Shown: positions 17,215-25,542 of the stretch, piece by piece
How the letters are laid out: each line of letters begins with the position of its first letter
Position numbering within the stretch: the first letter of the stretch is position 1
Position numbers and translations under genes: made by a program
Notes under the pieces: model-generated
Told to the model about the DNA's origin: nothing
The model's database searches: none
Seen by the model: only the letters and a program-made list of their open reading frames with translations
Assembly: GCA_963701325.1 (NCBI GenBank)
Contig: OY969604.1
Location: 2,790,001-2,854,000 of the forward strand
Length of the DNA stretch: 64,000 nt
Direction: 5' to 3'
DNA from: Bog-756 sp963701325
GTDB lineage: Bacteria > Actinomycetota > Acidimicrobiia > Acidimicrobiales > RAAP-2

Positions 17215-18213
17215 TCAGGATGCGGTTGCGATAACCACCGCTGACGGTCGCCCGCCGACGGAAATCCGGGAGACGACCCTGCCGGAGGTGAGGTCGACCC
17301 CGATAAGGGTGCCGTCCGCACCGCAGACCCAGGCGATCTTCCCGCCGGGCACCACGTCCAATCCTTCGGCGCTGGCACCCACGGCCACGGGCGCCCCGGC
17401 GCTGCGGTCGGTCAGCGCGATGGGCGTGATGCTGTCGCCGCCGCTGACCCATGCGGTGGTCGCGCCTGGGGCTCCTGCGATGCCGGTGGGATTGCCTCCG
17501 ACCGGCACGGCCGGACCAGGGTCGAGACCCGGGAGGGTGACCGGCGTGACCGTGCTCGTCTGGAAATTGGCCACCAGTGCAGTGGTTCCCTGCGACGACA
17601 CGAAGACCGAGACCGGCTCCTGCCCGACGGCGACCGGAATCCCCGCGCTCAGTGTGGGCAGCGCGATCGGGGTCAGCGTGCCGTCCTCGAAGTTGGCGAC
17701 CAGGGCCTCCGAGCCGGATGGGGTGACGGCCACCGCAACCGGCTGTCGACCGACGCGGATGGTGGGGCCGGGATGGAGTGTCGGCAGGGACACCGCGGTC
17801 ACGGTGTTGTCGCCGAAGTTGGTCACGAGGGCCAGTCGGCCGTCGGGGGTGACCGCCACTGCGTCGGGCTCCAAGCCAACGGTCACCCGCCCGACGACCT
17901 TGCCCGAGTCGACCGAGACCTCCACCAGCTGGTCGTCTGCTTTGTCTGCCACGAGGAGGAACGCACCGTCTGGAGTCACGGCGAGCCCAGTTGGAAGTGT
18001 GCCCGTGGTGATCGGTCTGAGGGTGGTGCCGGACTCGGTGTCCACGACCGCCACCGTGTCGGTCGGCGTGGCCACGTTCGACCCGGTGGCCACATAGGCG
18101 GTGGGGACGTGAGCTGGCGCGGCAGACGGCGAGACGCACCCGGCAAGGATGATGCCCGCGGCCGTCAGGGGCACGGCGGCCACCACCGCCCGAAGAGACC
18201 GTGAGAGGGTCAC
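17215..18213 (-). CDS. YVTN/YncE-like beta-propeller lipoprotein
   Basis: About 332 residues. A lipoprotein signal peptide ends in TAAGIILAGC (lipobox LAGC near residue 26 from this start). About seven repeats of roughly 40 residues follow with the pattern G-P-x-VAVTPDG-x-ALVTNF-x-NTVT, a seven-bladed propeller of YncE type. GTG 18213 gives a normal-length signal peptide. GTG 18297, which overlaps the upstream gene's stop (GTGA), would add 28 residues and is the alternative if coupling matters. Exported and membrane-attached; binding partner unknown. Confidence 0.75.
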   Translation of the reverse strand: MTLSRSLRAVVAAVPLTAAGIILAGCVSPSAAPAHVPTAYVATGSNVATPTDTVAVVDTESGTTLRPITTGTLPTGLAVTPDGAFLLVADKADDQLVEVSVDSGKVVGRVTVGLEPDAVAVTPDGRLALVTNFGDNTVTAVSLPTLHPGPTIRVGRQPVAVAVTPSGSEALVANFEDGTLTPIALPTLSAGIPVAVGQEPVSVFVSSQGTTALVANFQTSTVTPVTLPGLDPGPAVPVGGNPTGIAGAPGATTAWVSGGDSITPIALTDRSAGAPVAVGASAEGLDVVPGGKIAWVCGADGTLIGVDLTSGRVVSRISVGGRPSAVVIATAS

Positions 18214-18293
18214 CAGGCCCGCTCGATCCGCTGCTCGGCGTCCCGCGGTCACCGGGAGATCGTAGGAGGGTGCGGCCCTCTCCGGTCGCACCC

Positions 18294-19739
18294 TCACCCG
18301 CGGGAGCAGGCGGCACCGAGCTCGTGGGCGGCACCACGCCAGCCGGGCTCGTCGGTGACCGGAAAGAAGTCGCCGGTCGAAGGGTCCTGTTCATAGGGGA
18401 CGGGTGGTGGGTCGCCAGCAGCGAGGTCGGCCACGGCAGTGAGAAGCGCCTCGATGTCCGAACCGGAGGTACCCAGTCCAGCGCTCGCCCGGACCGCACC
18501 GGGGATGTTCCGGTGGTCGCCTCCGACCACGTCGCTGCGGTACGCGTCGACGGCGGCGGCACTGAGACCGAGGAGGCGCACCAGGTAGGGGTGGGCGCAG
18601 AAGCAGCCGTGGCGGACTGCGATGCCGTATTCGGCGCTCAGCCTGGCCGCGACCAGCGCATGGTGGAGGCCGGTAACGGTGAACGCCGCTACTGGGAGGA
18701 CGGGAGTCTGCGTATTCTCTCCCGCGGGACCCTTGGGCCCGAGAAGCCGGACTCCGTCGATCGCCGACAGTCCGGCGTGCAACTTGGCAGCGAGGTCGGA
18801 CTCGTGAGCGGCCAACGCCTCCCACCCGACATCGTGGAGAGCGTCGATGGCTGCGTGCAGGGCGACCGCCCCGACCACGTTCGGCGATCCCGCCTCCTCC
18901 CGGTCGGGAGGGGCCGTCCAGATCACCTCGTCCAGGTCCACGAGGTCGACGGCGCCGCCGCCGGCGAGGAACGGGTCGCCGGTCTCGAACAGGGTGCGCG
19001 GCCCGACCAGAGCGCCAGAGCCGAACGGGGCGTAGAGCTTGTGCCCGCTGAAGGCGAGGTAGTCAGCGGTTGCCGGGAGCGGCCGGTGGGGAGCGAGCTG
19101 GGCAGCATCGACGAGCACCGGCACGTCGCGCCGGTGTGCCACGTCGATGATGTCGTCGAGCGGAGGCAGCCACCCGGTCACGTTGGAGGCGCCGGTGATC
19201 GCCAGCAACGCCGGGGGTGGCCCGACGGCGTCGAGGGCTGCGGTCACGTCGTCGACGGAGAAGGTGCCCGCGGGGCCGCACTCCACGTAGCGGCGCTCCG
19301 CCACCCGTCCCCAGGGCAGGAGGTTGGCGTGGTGCTCGACCACGGTGGTCACCACCACGTCGGTGGGTGCGAGCCGGAGCCGGTAGGCAAGGTGGTTGAT
19401 GGCCTCGGTGGTGTTTCGGCAGAGGATGGCCACGTCCGGTCCGTCCTCGTCGCGGCCGGCGAACGCCAGGACGGCGCGGCGGGCGTCCTCATAGGCGGCG
19501 GTCGCGCGTCGAGACCGGTATCCGGCACCGCGGTGGACGCTCGAGTACGAGGGGAGGAACGCTTCGACCCGGGCAGTCACCGCCGGGTGGGCCTGAGTGG
19601 AAGCGGCCTGGTCGAGCTCTGCGGCGGGGCGCGCGGTCCCGTCGATGCAGGGAACCAGCTGCCCGGCGCCGACCAGGAGGGCGAATGCATCGGCCGGGTC
19701 GGCCGGGCCGTGTCCGATCGCGGGCTCCACCTGGTTCAC
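18294..19739 (-). CDS. Class V aminotransferase-fold PLP enzyme, cysteine-desulfurase-like
   Basis: 481 residues. The PLP lysine lies in SGHKLYAPFGSG (near residue 235). Earlier segments include VVTTVVEHHANLLPW and LLAITGASNVTGW, the latter resembling the SNVTG of cysteine desulfurases. A RHGCFCAHP loop near 390 provides a cysteine at the position of the persulfide-forming residue. It is longer than IscS or SufS, with N- and C-terminal additions. No iron-sulfur assembly genes adjoin it, so cysteine desulfurase, selenocysteine lyase or another beta-lyase role remains open. GTG 19739 with GGAGG ten bases upstream. Confidence 0.78.
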   Translation of the reverse strand: MNQVEPAIGHGPADPADAFALLVGAGQLVPCIDGTARPAAELDQAASTQAHPAVTARVEAFLPSYSSVHRGAGYRSRRATAAYEDARRAVLAFAGRDEDGPDVAILCRNTTEAINHLAYRLRLAPTDVVVTTVVEHHANLLPWGRVAERRYVECGPAGTFSVDDVTAALDAVGPPPALLAITGASNVTGWLPPLDDIIDVAHRRDVPVLVDAAQLAPHRPLPATADYLAFSGHKLYAPFGSGALVGPRTLFETGDPFLAGGGAVDLVDLDEVIWTAPPDREEAGSPNVVGAVALHAAIDALHDVGWEALAAHESDLAAKLHAGLSAIDGVRLLGPKGPAGENTQTPVLPVAAFTVTGLHHALVAARLSAEYGIAVRHGCFCAHPYLVRLLGLSAAAVDAYRSDVVGGDHRNIPGAVRASAGLGTSGSDIEALLTAVADLAAGDPPPVPYEQDPSTGDFFPVTDEPGWRGAAHELGAACSRG

Positions 19740-19766
19740 CCTACGGGACCTCCCGACGGGCGCGGG

Positions 19767-19772
19767 TACGCT
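19767..19772 (+). promoter_or_regulatory. Putative -10 element for leaderless transcription of the zinc-finger gene
   Basis: TACGCT lies eight bases before ATG 19781, with no Shine-Dalgarno sequence between. Confidence 0.35.
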
Positions 19773-19780
19773 GACCCGAC

Positions 19781-20200
19781 ATGGAGACCGGGTCGATCAC
19801 AGGTGCGGCGGGCGACATCGCGGAGGTCACCGGCGGCGAGGATGCCCAGCTGCGGTCCATCGACGCGGTGGATGCCCTGCTCGACGAAGTCGAGCAGGCG
19901 CTGGCCCGCCTCGACGACGGCAGCTACGGCCGCTGCGAGCAGTGCGGTGAGCCGATCGCCGACGAGCGCCTGATCGAGCTCGCGATCGCCCGGACCTGTG
20001 GGTCGTGCGCCGGTAGCGGCACACCCGAGCCGACTCCGGTGCCGTCTGCCTGGCCCGTGGCCGAGCCCGCTCCACAGATCGTCGCCGAGGTCGATGCTGA
20101 CCATGTCGACGACGACAATGCTGACCATTTCGCCTACCAGACCGAACAGGTCGACGACGACACCATCGCTGACGACACCGCCGACGACATCGGCGACTGA
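19781..20200 (+). CDS. TraR/DksA-type zinc-finger protein
   Basis: 139 residues. The DksA-like zinc finger uses Cys52, Cys55, Cys73 and Cys76 (CEQC and CGSC) after a helical segment (IDAVDALLDEVEQALARLDDGSYG). The long coiled-coil of true DksA is missing, so this is the short YbiI/TraR-like form. The tail from about residue 100 is very acidic and Asp-rich. Such proteins can bind the RNA polymerase secondary channel, but that is not shown for this type. Divergent from the PLP enzyme with 41 bases between. Confidence 0.8.
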   Translation: METGSITGAAGDIAEVTGGEDAQLRSIDAVDALLDEVEQALARLDDGSYGRCEQCGEPIADERLIELAIARTCGSCAGSGTPEPTPVPSAWPVAEPAPQIVAEVDADHVDDDNADHFAYQTEQVDDDTIADDTADDIGD

Positions 20201-20533
20201 CACCCTCGACCGGCGAACCCGTACCGGAGGGCCGCTGCCCCGTGAGGGGCGACGCGGCTGCTCTACCCCTTCGACTCCCCGAAGTGGGGAAACGCAGACT
20301 CCTTGCGGACCTGCATCGGTCATGAGTGGATGGCGACTGAGGCGCTCGCACGCAGGCGGTTGACGCCGTCGTCCGGCGCAACGCCCGGCCGTCCCTCAGA
20401 GCACCCAGACGGCTCTGGGCGACCTCAGTCCCCCCTAGTGCCCTTTTTTCGAAAGTGATATTCTCGGGGCCGGGGCGGCATACACCGCTGAGTGTGAACC
20501 AACCGCGTTTGACGAAACAGGGTAGGGCACCAG
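20201..20533. other. Non-coding stretch with two hairpins before the RCC1 gene
   Basis: No convincing gene. Hairpin one (20231-20258) pairs GCCGC with GCGGC and CCCC with GGGG around GTGA. Hairpin two (20266-20289) pairs CCCCTTCG with CGAA-GGGG, with a two-base bulge. Either could terminate the zinc-finger transcript. An AT-rich patch at 20444-20464 (T-run, then TATTCT) may hold the promoter of the RCC1 gene; no good -35 is visible. Confidence 0.5.
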
Positions 20534-21703
20534 ATGCGTAGTCGGGGCAGCCGGATCATCGCGGCGATGAGTCTGACAGGCGTTCTCTCTCTCGGTGGGG
20601 CCACCATCGCGGCGGAACAGCCCGCCGGCGCCGGCGCGCTTACTGCCACTGCCATCACCGCCGGGGGGTACCACACCTGCGCGCTGCTCAGCACGGAGAA
20701 CGTCAAGTGCTGGGGGCAGAACGCATACGGCGCGCTCGGCAACGGGTCCACCACCAATACGGACGTCCCGGTGGCCGTCACGGGCCTGACAGGGGTGAAC
20801 GCCATCGCGGCCGGGGAGTACCACCACACCTGCGCGCAACTCAACACGGGGACGGTCGAGTGCTGGGGGTGGAACCTATGGGGCCAGCTCGGCAACGGGA
20901 CCACCACCAACTCGGACGTCCCGGTGGCCGTCACGGGCCTGAGTGGGGTGACCGCAGTCTCCGCCGGGAATGGCCACAGCTGCGCTTTGCTCAGCACCGA
21001 GACGGTGACGTGCTGGGGGCTCAACTCCAACGAGCAGCTTGGCAACGTGAGCGTGACGAACTCTTCGGTCCCGGTGGCAGTCGCGGGAAAACTGGACGGG
21101 ATGACCGCCATCGCCGCCGGGAGTTTCGACAACTGTGCACTGCTCAGCACCGAGACGGTTGCGTGCTGGGGTGATGGCTCCTTTGGCGACCTGGGCGGCG
21201 GGAACGGCACCTCGACCGACGCTCCGGTCCCGGTGGCGGTCAAGAACCTGAGTGGGGTGACCGCAATCGCTGCCGGGGGGTACGACGTCTGCGGGTTGCT
21301 CACCACCGGGCGGGTCAAGTGCTGGGGGGACAATCGCTACGGCGCCCTGGGCGATGGGTCCACCGGTGGCTATACAACCCCGGTGCTCGTCAAGGACCTG
21401 AGTGGGGTGACTGCTGTCGCCGTCGGCTATGAGCACACCTGTGCACTGCTCACCACGAAGACCGTCAAGTGCTGGGGGGACAACAGCAACGGTCAGTTGG
21501 GCAACGGGACCACCACCAACTCGGACGTTCCGGTGGCCGTCAAGGGCCTGAGTGGGGTGACCGCTATTTCGGCGGGATATGAGCACACCTGTGCACTGCT
21601 CACCACTGGGAGCGTCAAGTGCTGGGGGTGGAACGCAGACGGCCAGCTCGGCAACGGCACGAGGACCGATTCTTCTATCGCGGTGGCCGTCAAGGGGCTG
21701 TAA
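20534..21703 (+). CDS. Secreted RCC1-repeat seven-bladed beta-propeller
   Basis: 389 residues. A Sec signal peptide (about 1-35) is followed directly by seven repeats of about 49 residues with the consensus AIAAGxxHTCALLxTxxVKCWGxNxxGQLGNGTTTNSDVPVAVxGLSGVT. This is exactly one propeller. Every blade has a C-x9-C pair (14 cysteines), unusual for eukaryotic RCC1 and suggesting disulfides in an extracellular protein. DNA of neighbouring repeats is nearly identical over long stretches, a sign of recent duplication or gene conversion. GGTAGGG precedes the ATG. Exported; ligand unknown. Confidence 0.82.
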   Translation: MRSRGSRIIAAMSLTGVLSLGGATIAAEQPAGAGALTATAITAGGYHTCALLSTENVKCWGQNAYGALGNGSTTNTDVPVAVTGLTGVNAIAAGEYHHTCAQLNTGTVECWGWNLWGQLGNGTTTNSDVPVAVTGLSGVTAVSAGNGHSCALLSTETVTCWGLNSNEQLGNVSVTNSSVPVAVAGKLDGMTAIAAGSFDNCALLSTETVACWGDGSFGDLGGGNGTSTDAPVPVAVKNLSGVTAIAAGGYDVCGLLTTGRVKCWGDNRYGALGDGSTGGYTTPVLVKDLSGVTAVAVGYEHTCALLTTKTVKCWGDNSNGQLGNGTTTNSDVPVAVKGLSGVTAISAGYEHTCALLTTGSVKCWGWNADGQLGNGTRTDSSIAVAVKGL

Positions 21704-21875
21704 CGGTCACTCGGAGGCTGACCGCGGTTTCGGCACCGCTGCGAGGAGACGAGGCAGCTGGGGACGTCACGCGATGTTCTCCCACGCTTGGCCTTCTGAG
21801 ATCTCACTGTAAGGATCGCCCTGGTCGACCGTGATCCGGGGATGGCAGTACATTTGAATCCCGAGGGGGAAAGTC

Positions 21876-23411
21876 ATGAGGAACTCGCGATCCGTCCGCG
21901 CAGCAGCGGCTGCGGCAGCCGTGCTCGTCGGGGCCGCGACATGCGGGGCCGCCGCGCTGGCGAGCTCAGGCGTTGCGGCCGCAGCAGGTAAGGCGCCGAG
22001 CACCCGGGCAGCCCAACCACGTTCGGTGGCTGCATCATCTCGGAAAGCGGTTGCTCAGACCTCGGCCACCCTTCCCGACGGCACGCCGACGGCTATCCAC
22101 AAGATCAAGCACGTAATCGTGATCATGCAGGAGAACCGGTCGTTCGACGACTACTTCGGGACCTACCCGGGAGCAGACGGCATCCCCGCCGCCAACGGTC
22201 AGTTCACGGTCTGCGTACCCGATCCGGTGACCGAGGGCTGCGACAAGCCGTACAACAACCCTTCGACCACCGACGTCGGGGGCTGCCACTCCTACCCCTG
22301 CGCCGAGGCCGTCCTGGACGGGGGGAAGATGGACGGGTTCGTCGCGTCCGCCGAGCAGTTCGGGTACCCGACAGACGTCATGGGCTACGAGGACGCGAGG
22401 GAGATCCCCAACTACTGGGCCTACGCCCAGAACTACACGCTCGACGACCACTTCTTCGCGTCCTCGTTGAGTTGGAGCCTGCCCCAGCACCTGTACCTGG
22501 TCTCGGGCTGGTCGGCCCTCTGCTCGACGGCGCAGGCCTCGAGCTGCGTCAACGACGTCGTCGGGCCCTACGCGCCGGCCGGAGAGCAGAAAGGGGTCAG
22601 CCAGGCACTCGCCACGGGTCAGTCGGACATCCACTCGTCGTGGACGGACATCACCGATCTCCTCTACACGCACCACGTGACCTGGCGGTACTACATCGAG
22701 AACGGCTCCAAGGTCGACTGCTTCGACGGGGACCTGGCCACCTGCCCGCCCAGCGCTTCGGACTATCAGACGCCCGGCATCTGGGACCCCCTACCGATCT
22801 TCTCGGACGTCCAGGCGAACAACCAGATCTCGAACGTCACGCCGCTCGGCGCGTACTTGGCGTCCGCCAAGAACGGGACCCTGCCGACCGTCTCCTGGAT
22901 CGAACCCAGCGTGCCCAACTCCGAGCACCCCGAGCTCGGGGCACCGGGTCAGGCAACCGATCTGGGAGGGATCCACGAGGGGCAGGCCTACGTGACCAAA
23001 CTGATCAACGCCGCCGAGAGCGGGCCCGAGTGGGACTCCACTGCGATCTTCCTCACCTGGGACGAGTGGGGGGGCTTCTACGACAACGTCGTGCCCCCCA
23101 CGGTCGACGGGAACGGGTATGGATTGCGCGTCCCGAGCCTCATCATCAGCCCCTACGCGAAGAAGGGGCACATCGACGATCAGACGCTGAGCGATGACGC
23201 CTATCTCAAGTTCATCGAGGACGACTTCCTCGGCGGGCAGCGCATCGACCCGGCGACCGATGGCCGGCCCGACCCCCGTCCGGACGTGCGGGAGAACGAA
23301 TCCATCCTCGGCAACGTCGCTGACGACTTCAACTTCAACCAGACGCCAACTGCGCCGATGATCCTGCCCCTCAACCCGGCCCCGGGTCCGGCCTCGAAGC
23401 CAGGAGGGTGA
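21876..23411 (+). CDS. Secreted phosphoesterase of the phospholipase C / acid phosphatase (AcpA) family
   Basis: 511 residues. A long Ala-rich signal peptide covers about residues 1-37. The family metal/nucleophile motif QENRSFDDYFGTYPG lies near 87-101. Later SEHP and TWDEWGGFYDNV provide the further conserved residues of this alkaline-phosphatase-like superfamily. Expected to hydrolyse phosphomonoesters or phospholipids outside the cell. Cysteines in the insert region (CVPDPVTEGC, CHSYPC, CSTAQASSC) suggest several disulfides. GAGGGGGAAAGTC precedes the ATG. It converges on sodN. Confidence 0.85.
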   Translation: MRNSRSVRAAAAAAAVLVGAATCGAAALASSGVAAAAGKAPSTRAAQPRSVAASSRKAVAQTSATLPDGTPTAIHKIKHVIVIMQENRSFDDYFGTYPGADGIPAANGQFTVCVPDPVTEGCDKPYNNPSTTDVGGCHSYPCAEAVLDGGKMDGFVASAEQFGYPTDVMGYEDAREIPNYWAYAQNYTLDDHFFASSLSWSLPQHLYLVSGWSALCSTAQASSCVNDVVGPYAPAGEQKGVSQALATGQSDIHSSWTDITDLLYTHHVTWRYYIENGSKVDCFDGDLATCPPSASDYQTPGIWDPLPIFSDVQANNQISNVTPLGAYLASAKNGTLPTVSWIEPSVPNSEHPELGAPGQATDLGGIHEGQAYVTKLINAAESGPEWDSTAIFLTWDEWGGFYDNVVPPTVDGNGYGLRVPSLIISPYAKKGHIDDQTLSDDAYLKFIEDDFLGGQRIDPATDGRPDPRPDVRENESILGNVADDFNFNQTPTAPMILPLNPAPGPASKPGG

Positions 23412-23494
23412 CGGCTGAGCCGTTGCCGTCCGATGCGCCTCGACCGACCCGACGACGATGAAGTGCTCGGTCAGACTGCGTAGGGTCCCGCGGG

Positions 23495-23911
23495 TTACTT
23501 CTTCGACTCCCAGAACATCTTGTCGATCGCGGCGATCTCGGACAGCAGACGGTCGGCAACCGCTACGTCGTTCGTCTTCTTGGCCTCCCCGGCGGTCTTG
23601 GTGGCCTTCCAGAACATGTCGTGGAGGTTGGGGAACCGCTCGAGGTGCTCCGGCTTGAAGTAGTCGGTCCAGAGGACCCACAGATGGTGCTTGACCAGGT
23701 CGGAGCGCTCCTCCTTGATCAGGATGGCCCGGACCTTGAAGGCCTCGTCGTTCGAGGCGTTGTACTTCTCCATGACGGCCTTGACCGACTCCGCCTCGAT
23801 GCGGGCCTGGGCCGGGTCATAGACGCCACAGGGAAGGTCGCAGTGCGCGTGCACGGGTGTCGGTTGCGACAGGCGGTCGGCGAGAGCGAGCAGGTGGTCG
23901 GCGATGCGCAT
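23495..23911 (-). CDS. sodN: Nickel superoxide dismutase
   Basis: 138 residues. A 22-residue propeptide ends before the nickel hook His23-Cys24-Asp25-Leu26-Pro27-Cys28-Gly29-Val30-Tyr31, the diagnostic NiSOD motif. The His23 amine and side chain, Cys24 and Cys28 bind nickel. The mature part is 116 residues, the normal size, and all-helical as expected. It removes superoxide in the cytoplasm as a hexamer. The propeptide must be cut for activity, and the protease gene is divergent at 24041. GAGGAG lies eight bases before the ATG. Confidence 0.95.
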   Translation of the reverse strand: MRIADHLLALADRLSQPTPVHAHCDLPCGVYDPAQARIEAESVKAVMEKYNASNDEAFKVRAILIKEERSDLVKHHLWVLWTDYFKPEHLERFPNLHDMFWKATKTAGEAKKTNDVAVADRLLSEIAAIDKMFWESKK

Positions 23912-24040
23912 GGGGTGACTCCTCGGCTTTCCTTGGGTAAGGGCTGGATCCGACGAACGGTCGGAGATGGACGGCGCAACGGCTGCGGGCGATCGGCGCT
24001 GGCGGGCCGAGGCCGGACACCGTCTGCTACAGAGTGGTGC

Positions 24041-24514
24041 ATGGGCCGCACCGGCGCCACCTTACCCAGGTTCGTCTGCTCGCGATCCCTGTGTCTGGTG
24101 GCATCCGCCCTTGCAGCCGTCGCCGGAGTGGCCGCGGCCCGCTCGGTTCGCCGGGTCGAGGTGCTCGGTGGGTCGATGGCACCCGCCCTCTTGGCCGGAG
24201 ACCGGCTGGTGGTGGTGAGCCGTCCCTTCGGACTCCCGGCGTGGCCGGAGCCCGGTGGAGTGGTGGCCGTTCGGGATCCCCGGGACCCCACCCGGGTGCT
24301 GGTCAAGCGGGTCGGGTCCGTGGACCGGGTCTCGGGCACGTTGGAGGTGTTCGGCGATGCGGCCGAGCGGAGCAGCGACAGCCGCCTCTTCGGCCCGGTG
24401 GCCCGGTCAGCGCTGGTCGGGCGGGCCCTCTACCGGTACGCCCCGAGAGGGCGCAGCGGCCGTGGCCCATGGCCGGAGGAGTACCATCGAGCCGATGCCC
24501 AGCCACAAGAATGA
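24041..24514 (+). CDS. sodX: Nickel-type superoxide dismutase maturation protease (S26 family)
   Basis: 157 residues. One N-terminal transmembrane helix (about 15-34) is followed by the signal-peptidase-like catalytic Ser45 in GGSMAPALLAGD and Lys89 in VLVKRV, the S26 Ser/Lys dyad. The protein is much smaller than a housekeeping signal peptidase. Its position next to sodN identifies it as the protease that cleaves the NiSOD propeptide to free the N-terminal histidine. The ATG at 24041 is chosen because it starts just before the hydrophobic helix. Its end overlaps the start of rsiG by about 20 bases. Confidence 0.88.
   Translation: MGRTGATLPRFVCSRSLCLVASALAAVAGVAAARSVRRVEVLGGSMAPALLAGDRLVVVSRPFGLPAWPEPGGVVAVRDPRDPTRVLVKRVGSVDRVSGTLEVFGDAAERSSDSRLFGPVARSALVGRALYRYAPRGRSGRGPWPEEYHRADAQPQE
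24482..24487 (+). promoter_or_regulatory. Putative -10 element for leaderless transcription of rsiG
   Basis: TACCAT lies seven bases before ATG 24495, inside the end of sodX. No Shine-Dalgarno sequence is present. Confidence 0.4.
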
Positions 24515-25037
24515 ACTCGGCCGCCTGTTGACCCCCACCTACCTCGACGACGTGGGAAGCCGGTCGCTCGACGATATCCGAGCCATGCGCTCCGAATGCC
24601 AGGAAGCCGAAGTGGCCCTCTCGTACCTCCGGCGTCTCGTCCAGGGCCGCCTCGACATCGTCCATGCGTTCCTCGACCGCCCGGAGGGCGGGCCCGCTCC
24701 CGATCTGGCCAGCGTGATCGCCGACCTGCCCGGCATCCTCTCGGCCGGCCCCGGGCGCCCGGCGGGCCCCGGCCACCTGCCGATGCTGCTCTCTCCGGAC
24801 ACCGAGGAGGCCGACCTCACCAGGGAGCTCGACGCAATCCTCGGGGTCGACGACCTCGGTACCCTCGGGGACCGCGACAGGAGCCAGCTCCGTGACCTGG
24901 CCGACCACCTCGGCGAGCTCGAGCGAGCGATCTCGTTCGACCGACGCGCCCTGCACGAGCGCATCGACGTGCTCCAGGCCGAGCTGGTCGAGCGCCACAA
25001 GTCGGGGCGCGCGTCGGTCGACGGCCTGCTCTCGTGA
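24495..25037 (+). CDS. rsiG: RsiG-type c-di-GMP-binding anti-sigma factor
   Basis: 180 residues, mostly two long helices. The first carries a perfect copy of the RsiG c-di-GMP motif E(X)3S(X)2R(X)3Q(X)3D: Glu39, Ser43, Arg46, Gln50, Asp54. The C-terminal helix carries a second copy with His in place of Gln (E-RAI-S-FD-R-RAL-H-ERI-D). In Streptomyces, RsiG sequesters the sporulation sigma factor WhiG when bound to c-di-GMP. No WhiG-like sigma factor is encoded in this window. The stop overlaps the GTG of the XRE regulator (GTGA). Confidence 0.85.
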   Translation: MPSHKNELGRLLTPTYLDDVGSRSLDDIRAMRSECQEAEVALSYLRRLVQGRLDIVHAFLDRPEGGPAPDLASVIADLPGILSAGPGRPAGPGHLPMLLSPDTEEADLTRELDAILGVDDLGTLGDRDRSQLRDLADHLGELERAISFDRRALHERIDVLQAELVERHKSGRASVDGLLS

Positions 25038-25513
25038 CCGACCCGGTTCGCCCGGACGGGAACCCGTTCGTCAAGGACCTCCCAGAACGACTCAACGAGC
25101 TCGGCTCGTTCATCCGCGAGCAACGGAGCTCGGCCAGGCTCTCCCTCCGTCGTCTCTCGGAGCTGGCCGGGATCTCCAACCCGTATCTGAGCCAGATCGA
25201 ACGCGGCCTCCGGCGCCCGTCGGCCGAGATCCTCCAGCAGATCGCCAAGGCCCTCCGCATCTCAGCGGAGACCCTCTACGTTCAGGCCGGGATCCTGGAG
25301 CGGCCCGACGGGGACACCGACCTCACTCGCCACATCTTCGCCGACCACCACCTGACCGAGGACCAGCGCCAGGCGATGATCCAGATCTATCTCTCCTTCC
25401 GCCACGAGAACGAGGACATGGACGGTCACGACCCGGTCGGCGAACCCGGCGCGACCAGCGAAAATGCCGAGAGTGCCCAGGGTGCGGCCGGATCGGCGGC
25501 GGCCGCCGGATGA
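25034..25513 (+). CDS. XRE-family helix-turn-helix regulator
   Basis: 159 residues. The Cro/C1-type HTH occupies about 20-80: LGSFIREQRSSARLSLRRLSELAGISNPYLSQIERGLRRPSAEILQQIAKAL. The C-terminus is Ala/Gly/Glu-rich and probably disordered. Start and stop place it in an operon between rsiG (four-base overlap) and mshA (29 bases). The regulated genes are unknown; control of this operon or of development-like functions is inference from its RsiG partner. Confidence 0.82.
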   Translation: MTDPVRPDGNPFVKDLPERLNELGSFIREQRSSARLSLRRLSELAGISNPYLSQIERGLRRPSAEILQQIAKALRISAETLYVQAGILERPDGDTDLTRHIFADHHLTEDQRQAMIQIYLSFRHENEDMDGHDPVGEPGATSENAESAQGAAGSAAAAG

Positions 25514-25527
25514 CGGGGGCCTCCCGG

Positions 25528-25533
25528 TAGGAT
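25528..25533 (+). promoter_or_regulatory. Putative -10 element before mshA
   Basis: TAGGAT lies nine bases before ATG 25543. The GGTAGGA it belongs to could instead serve as a weak ribosome site, so the two readings compete. Confidence 0.3.
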
Positions 25534-25542
25534 CGTCGGCGC

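Noticed and set aside
20444..20449. T-run as a rho-independent terminator
   Set aside because: The nearest hairpin (CAGAGC/GCTCTG around 20399-20417) is almost 30 bases upstream, too far for an intrinsic terminator.
20640..21700. Regular direct repeats resembling a repeat array
   Set aside because: They are in-frame repeats of about 147 bp encoding RCC1 blades, not CRISPR or intergenic repeats. No CRISPR array is present in the window.
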